From Lachnospiraceae bacterium (GTDB lineage Bacteria > Bacillota > Clostridia > Lachnospirales > Lachnospiraceae): DNA of 25,617 nucleotides. Shown here one piece after another: positions 22,579 to 25,617 of this stretch (position 1 is its first letter; the number at the start of each line of letters is the position of its first letter). The DNA lies in the NCBI GenBank assembly GCA_900766915.1, contig CAAFXE010000255.1, positions 1-25,617 of the forward strand, read 5' to 3'. The notes beneath the pieces were generated by a model. The model made no database searches and was not told the DNA's origin. It was given only the letters and a program-made list of their open reading frames with translations. A program made the translations under genes and the position numbers.

Positions 22579-23616
22579 TTATTTTAGAATAATTGCGTAT
22601 TCCTGCGGCTCTTTCACATATCCGATGATGGCAGCATTTACTCCGGATTCCGTGAGCTGGTGGAGAAGCTGTGAGGCATCCTTTTCCGCTACGGAAATCA
22701 TCAGGCCTCCGCTGGTCTGTGGGTCATACATAATATCTTGCATGGCGCGGGAGACATTTCCAATGACCTTCACACCGCCTTCTGCATATTCTCTGTTCCG
22801 GTAGGCTCCTGCCGGGATAAACCCCATTTCAGCAAATTCGTAAGCCTCTTTGTGATAAGGCACATTTGCGGTCTCAATGTGGATGGTGCAGTTACTTCCC
22901 TGAGCCATTTCATAGGAATGTCCAAGGAGAGCAAATCCGGTCACATCCGTACAGCTGTGAACTTCAAAGCCGCGCATGATGTGGGCAGCCGTCTTGTTTA
23001 AGAAGGTCATCTGTGTATAAATGCGGTTTAAAAGGCTTTCCTCCACCAGATCTGCCTTGGCAGCGGTGGTGAGAATACCGATTCCCAGAGGCTTGGTTAA
23101 GATAAGAACATCCCCGGGCCTTGCACCACTGTTGGTCAGTATTTTTTTGGGATGAACAAAACCGGAAACGGAAAGTCCATAGAGCGGTTCCGCACCGTGA
23201 ATGGTATGTCCTCCGGTAATGATGGTGTCTGCCTCATAGGCCTTAGAGTATCCTCCACGGAGAATTTCCTGTACCGTTTTTGCATCCATGCTGTCTTTTA
23301 AACAAAGGATGTTTAATGCCAGCCTTGGTTCTCCGCCCATGGCGTAAACGTCGCTTAAGGCGTTGGTTGCCGCAATCTGTCCGAACAGAAAGGGATCGTC
23401 TACGATGGGAGGAAAAAAGTCCAGTGTCTGTACCAGAGCTGTATCTTCATTTAACTGAAATACACTGGCATCGTCACTTTTGTCATATCCAACCAGTAAG
23501 CGTTCATCATAATGGGTCTGAAATCCCTCCAGCATGGAAGCGAGAGTTCCTGCCCCTACCTTTGCACCGCAGCCGGCACAGGAAGCCAGCTTGGTAAGTT
23601 TTACATTTGTTTCCAT
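22579..23616 (-). CDS. selD: selenide, water dikinase (selenophosphate synthase)
   Basis: This 345-residue enzyme makes monoselenophosphate, the active selenium donor, from selenide and ATP. The N-terminal glycine-rich region ASCAGCGAKVGAG carries the catalytic residue as Cys16 (equivalent to E. coli Cys17) and Lys19. The second family cysteine (E. coli Cys19) is Ala18 here. DDASVFQ, TLDFFPP, ATNALSDVYAMGG, TGGHTIHG and YDPQTSGGL follow as in SelD. There is no in-frame UGA. AAGGAA lies six bases before the ATG. It is the last gene of the yedE-yedF-DUF3343-selD operon, and no selenocysteine genes are seen, which fits a role in feeding a selenium cofactor. Confidence 0.96.
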   Translation of the reverse strand: METNVKLTKLASCAGCGAKVGAGTLASMLEGFQTHYDERLLVGYDKSDDASVFQLNEDTALVQTLDFFPPIVDDPFLFGQIAATNALSDVYAMGGEPRLALNILCLKDSMDAKTVQEILRGGYSKAYEADTIITGGHTIHGAEPLYGLSVSGFVHPKKILTNSGARPGDVLILTKPLGIGILTTAAKADLVEESLLNRIYTQMTFLNKTAAHIMRGFEVHSCTDVTGFALLGHSYEMAQGSNCTIHIETANVPYHKEAYEFAEMGFIPAGAYRNREYAEGGVKVIGNVSRAMQDIMYDPQTSGGLMISVAEKDASQLLHQLTESGVNAAIIGYVKEPQEYAIILK

Positions 23617-23647
23617 AGGTAAATTCCTTAGTGGTTTTAATATGATA

Positions 23648-23684
23648 GGGAATATTCACTCAGTAACGGCTCTGAATATTCTCC
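23648..23684 (-). other. intercistronic hairpin between the DUF3343 gene and selD
   Basis: On the minus strand GAATATTC (23681-23674) pairs with GAATATTC (23657-23650), extended by GG/CC with one bulge and a 16-base loop. It lies six bases after the DUF3343 stop codon. No T-run follows, so it is more likely an RNA stability or processing structure than a terminator. Confidence 0.4.
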
Positions 23685-23690
23685 TGAAAA

Positions 23691-23936
23691 CTAATTACAT
23701 TCTACATGATAATGTATGATATATCCTGCAGGTGATAGCTCGACCACCTGCTCAACCTCCTGGCTCCAGGAAAATTCACGGATATCCCCGTCAGTTTCAA
23801 ATTTAACACAGGTACCGCAGCTGCTGCTTAAGTCTCTTGGAACCGGCATAGCCTCTGCAGTGATATTCGACTTTTTACATTCCTTTTTAAAGCGGATCGC
23901 TCCGAAATGGGAGTAGAAGGTTGCAATATAGGTCAT
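23691..23936 (-). CDS. DUF3343 protein, putative Se/S carrier
   Basis: This 81-residue soluble protein belongs to DUF3343, a family found with YedF and selenium genes and described as a putative selenium or sulfur carrier. It begins YIATFYSHFGAIRFKKECK, which is usual for the family, and has a CGTC motif (Cys40, Cys43) after VPRDLSSS that could hold a persulfide or perselenide. The fold would be ferredoxin-like. Its ATG lies one base after the yedF stop, so translation is coupled. The ribosome site is weak. Function is inferred from context. Confidence 0.85.
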   Translation of the reverse strand: MTYIATFYSHFGAIRFKKECKKSNITAEAMPVPRDLSSSCGTCVKFETDGDIREFSWSQEVEQVVELSPAGYIIHYHVECN

Positions 23937-23937
23937 G

Positions 23938-24144
23938 TTATTTTCTCATTTCTAAAGTATATTCGCCATTGCTCTCGGTGACAGAAACCTGATAACCGGA
24001 TTTTTCCGCAAATCTTGTGACATTTTCTTTGGAAGCATGGTTATCTACAATCATAACATATGCAGCTTCTTTTGTCTTCATGGCTTTCTGAATCATAATG
24101 ACCGGTTCCGGACAGGAAAGCCCTCTTGCATCTAAGGTTGTCAT
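23938..24144 (-). CDS. yedF: YedF-like TusA-domain selenium/sulfur carrier
   Basis: This 68-residue SirA/TusA-fold protein has the CPxP motif DARGLSCPEPV, with the reactive Cys11 that in TusA carries persulfide. In clostridial selenium operons YedF is commonly about 200 residues, with a second DsrE-like domain. Here only the TusA domain is present, with the DUF3343 protein encoded straight after it. An AAGGAG ribosome site lies within the end of yedE. It probably receives selenium or sulfur from a cysteine desulfurase or from YedE and passes it on to SelD; this is an inference. Confidence 0.87.
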   Translation of the reverse strand: MTTLDARGLSCPEPVIMIQKAMKTKEAAYVMIVDNHASKENVTRFAEKSGYQVSVTESNGEYTLEMRK

Positions 24145-24147
24145 AGC

Positions 24148-25233
24148 TTATTTCTCCTTCCCAAAGGTATTGGCAGCTCCAATCGCTGCTACAACGATGA
24201 TTCCGATGATAACTGCAATCTTGCCGTTGAGTGTAGGACCAGCTCCACTGGAAGCAAGACCAAAGTTGTGGGCAAAAGCTGCGCCAACCAGCAAGCCAAG
24301 AACAGTAATGGCGCTGTCTGTGTTGCCTTCCCCTGCAAGCACCAGCTGACGAAGTGGACAGCCCCCTAAAAGAACACAGGCAAAACCTGCTAAAAGCATA
24401 CCAAGGGCATTCCAGAGCCCATCTGTGTGGGCGATTGGCTGATCGGCCATAGATAAGGTAAAATAGGTACCTTCTGTAGCACCTGTGAAGATCAGGTTCA
24501 TGATCAGTGCACTTACCATAATTGCCACAAATCCGGATAACAGCTTGATGTCTTTAAAAAGTACGAAATCACGGATACCGCCAACCATGCAAAGACGTGT
24601 TTTCTGTGCCATGGCACCTACCATAAGACCTGCAATGAGACTGATGATGATTGGTGCATGCATAGCACCGGGTCCTTTCCCTTCTGCTGAGAAGAAGATA
24701 AATGCAGGTGCGGTAACTAACAGTACAAAAAATGCAACCTGAAGGGCCGGGAATAAAAATCCTTCGAATTTTGCCATAGGATAGGTACGTTTCAGGGAAT
24801 ATCCTCTGTTTAAGAAAAAGATACCGCATAAAATACCGGCAACAAATCCTGCAAGTCCAAAGATGGCATTTAAATCACCGCCTGCCAGTCTTAAGATCAT
24901 ACGGAATGGACAGCCTAAAAACATTAAGCATCCGATCATGGCAAAAAATCCAAGTACAAATCTTGTCAGTGGAGCAGAGCCGCCTTTAGCACGAAACTCT
25001 TTTCCTGCAAAAGCAGCCAGGAAGCTTCCCAAGACAAGCCCGATGATTTCCGGACGGATATACTGGACAGCTTCCGCTCTGTGAAGCCCCAACGCTCCGG
25101 CAGTATCTCTGATAAAGCAGGCAATACAAAAGCCCATGTTTTTCGGGTTCCCCAAAAGTACTAGGGCAGACCCGATGATTCCGGTAATGATACCCGCAAT
25201 CAAAATGTTTCTTACTTCTTTTTTCTGGTTCAT
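24148..25233 (-). CDS. yedE: YedE-type selenium metabolism membrane protein (YeeE/YedE family transporter)
   Basis: This 361-residue membrane protein with about ten hydrophobic segments belongs to the YeeE/YedE sulfur-transport family, in the subgroup linked to selenium genes. It shows an internal twofold repeat: GFCIACFIRD (35-43) matches RLCMVGGIRD (213-222), and GCPFR (107-111) matches GCPLR (291-295). The paired cysteines 36, 39, 108, 215 and 292 probably line the path, as in thiosulfate-uptake relatives. A selenium compound as cargo is inferred from the operon. AAGGAG lies six bases before the ATG. It is the first gene of the selenium operon, and repeat copy E is in its leader. Confidence 0.92.
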   Translation of the reverse strand: MNQKKEVRNILIAGIITGIIGSALVLLGNPKNMGFCIACFIRDTAGALGLHRAEAVQYIRPEIIGLVLGSFLAAFAGKEFRAKGGSAPLTRFVLGFFAMIGCLMFLGCPFRMILRLAGGDLNAIFGLAGFVAGILCGIFFLNRGYSLKRTYPMAKFEGFLFPALQVAFFVLLVTAPAFIFFSAEGKGPGAMHAPIIISLIAGLMVGAMAQKTRLCMVGGIRDFVLFKDIKLLSGFVAIMVSALIMNLIFTGATEGTYFTLSMADQPIAHTDGLWNALGMLLAGFACVLLGGCPLRQLVLAGEGNTDSAITVLGLLVGAAFAHNFGLASSGAGPTLNGKIAVIIGIIVVAAIGAANTFGKEK

Positions 25234-25265
25234 AATATCTCCTTAAGTACAAAGTGTATTTTAAG

Positions 25266-25292
25266 TAACTGTTCAGAAGTATTGAACAGTTA
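25266..25292. repeat. dispersed nested-palindrome element, copy E (short form, yedE leader)
   Basis: TAACTGTTCA (25266-25275) and TGAACAGTTA (25283-25292) form a perfect 10-bp stem with a seven-base loop. The internal segment and the GATACG arm of the other copies are missing. It lies 33 bases upstream of the yedE start. Confidence 0.65.
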
Positions 25293-25381
25293 TATTTGAG
25301 GAAGAAATTACCTCTGTTTTTATCATAGCACTTTAGTGTGGTGAAATCTAATTTTGTTTATTAATAAAATTAATGAATTTA

Positions 25382-25409
25382 TTGAAATAATAAATAAGTG
25401 TGGTAAACT
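25382..25409 (+). promoter_or_regulatory. candidate promoter for the terminal structured RNA
   Basis: TTGAAA, a 16-base spacer and TAAACT (25404-25409) point towards the structured region at the end of the window. A perfect 12-bp palindrome, GTACATATGTAC (25444-25455), lies about 30 bases past the predicted start. Confidence 0.4.
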
Positions 25410-25464
25410 ATCTTAAGAAAGCAATATGAAATAAATCTAGTTTGTACATATGTACTTATTTGAA

Positions 25465-25617
25465 TTTTTTCGAGGAACAGCCTGTCGGACGGGGATGCCA
25501 TCACGAAGCGTTAAGCGGAAGAGTCCGAGAATCCATTCTTAGAAACACTCCGCGAAACAGGCTCTCCTGTGAGCGGTTAGTGTTTCTTGAATTAGTCGAG
25601 GAGGATGGAGCCTGCGA
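25465..25617 (+). ncRNA. structured RNA, 3' end cut off by the window (possible raiA-motif RNA)
   Basis: No credible protein frame covers this GC-richer stretch, and it folds strongly. TCGGAC (25485-25490) pairs with GTCCGA (25523-25528). A long three-step hairpin follows: AGAAACACT (25541-25549) with AGTGTTTCT (25579-25587), CCGC with GCGG (25550-25553, 25573-25576), and ACAGG with CCTGT around a CTCT loop. A purine-rich GTCGAGGAGGATGGAGCC segment follows and the window ends. The look is that of a conserved clostridial non-coding RNA. From memory the closest candidate is the raiA motif, but I cannot confirm it. glmS ribozyme, tmRNA, RNase P and SRP RNA do not fit. Confidence 0.55.

Noticed and set aside
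22579..25233. Selenocysteine codons in selD, yedF, DUF3343 or yedE
   Set aside because: All four frames run without UGA, and the SelD catalytic position is cysteine.
25591..25617. Similarity of GTCGAGGAGGATGG to the glmS ribozyme core
   Set aside because: The glmS cleavage-site region and its pairing order are absent upstream, and purine-rich words of this kind occur in many RNAs.
1..25617. CRISPR array, prophage genes or intact insertion sequence
   Set aside because: No regular direct repeats with spacers, no phage structural genes and no complete transposase were found.

Overview
The window reads as a chromosomal segment of a low-to-mid GC, anaerobic Firmicute, most likely a gut clostridium of the Lachnospiraceae. 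The evidence is AGGAGG-type ribosome binding sites, a DUF1836 protein, Rpn-family gene remnants, XPRT-type purine salvage, AsnA, KtrAB and a clostridial-type selenium/molybdenum hydroxylase gene set. No phage, CRISPR array or intact insertion sequence was found.

Layout. Positions 1-2220 hold the tail of an Rpn-family protein, a sirtuin and a galactose mutarotase on the plus strand. AsnA follows on the minus strand, and its long leader is divergent from a cold-shock protein gene. From 3.9 to 8.2 kb there is a small lipoprotein (minus), then ktrB-ktrA, a short amidohydrolase and a VanY-like D,D-carboxypeptidase (plus). An orphan NMT1-type substrate-binding lipoprotein (minus) separates these from the molybdenum cofactor genes: moaC (plus) meets mogA-moaA (minus) with no bases between the stop codons. 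A DUF1836 gene and tRNA-Trp follow.

From 12.65 to 20.07 kb there is one compact plus-strand operon. It encodes a MoeA-like molybdopterin-binding protein with a cysteine tail, YqeB, a YqeC-XdhC fusion with permuted XdhC domains, the three subunits of a xanthine-dehydrogenase-type molybdenum hydroxylase (FAD, 2Fe-2S, Moco) and a MocA/YgfJ-type nucleotidyltransferase. xpt and a xanthine/uracil permease come next. Convergent with them on the minus strand is a selenium operon in the order yedE, a TusA-only yedF, DUF3343, selD. No selA, selB, tRNA-Sec or in-frame UGA was seen, so this matches the described 'orphan SelD / selenium-dependent molybdenum hydroxylase' trait. In the inferred scheme, YedE, YedF and DUF3343 supply selenium, SelD makes selenophosphate, YqeB and YqeC-XdhC place selenium on the Mo cofactor, and the hydroxylase uses it on a purine-like substrate, with Xpt and the permease providing purine uptake and salvage.

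Beyond the genes, two signals stand out. The first is a dispersed element of about 45 bp, present in at least five copies. Its 3' half can pair with either of two upstream segments, so the two folds exclude each other. Four copies lie in gene leaders: three are in sense with the gene, and the yedE copy is a perfect palindrome. The second is a strongly structured, probably non-coding RNA that begins near 25.47 kb and runs off the end of the window.
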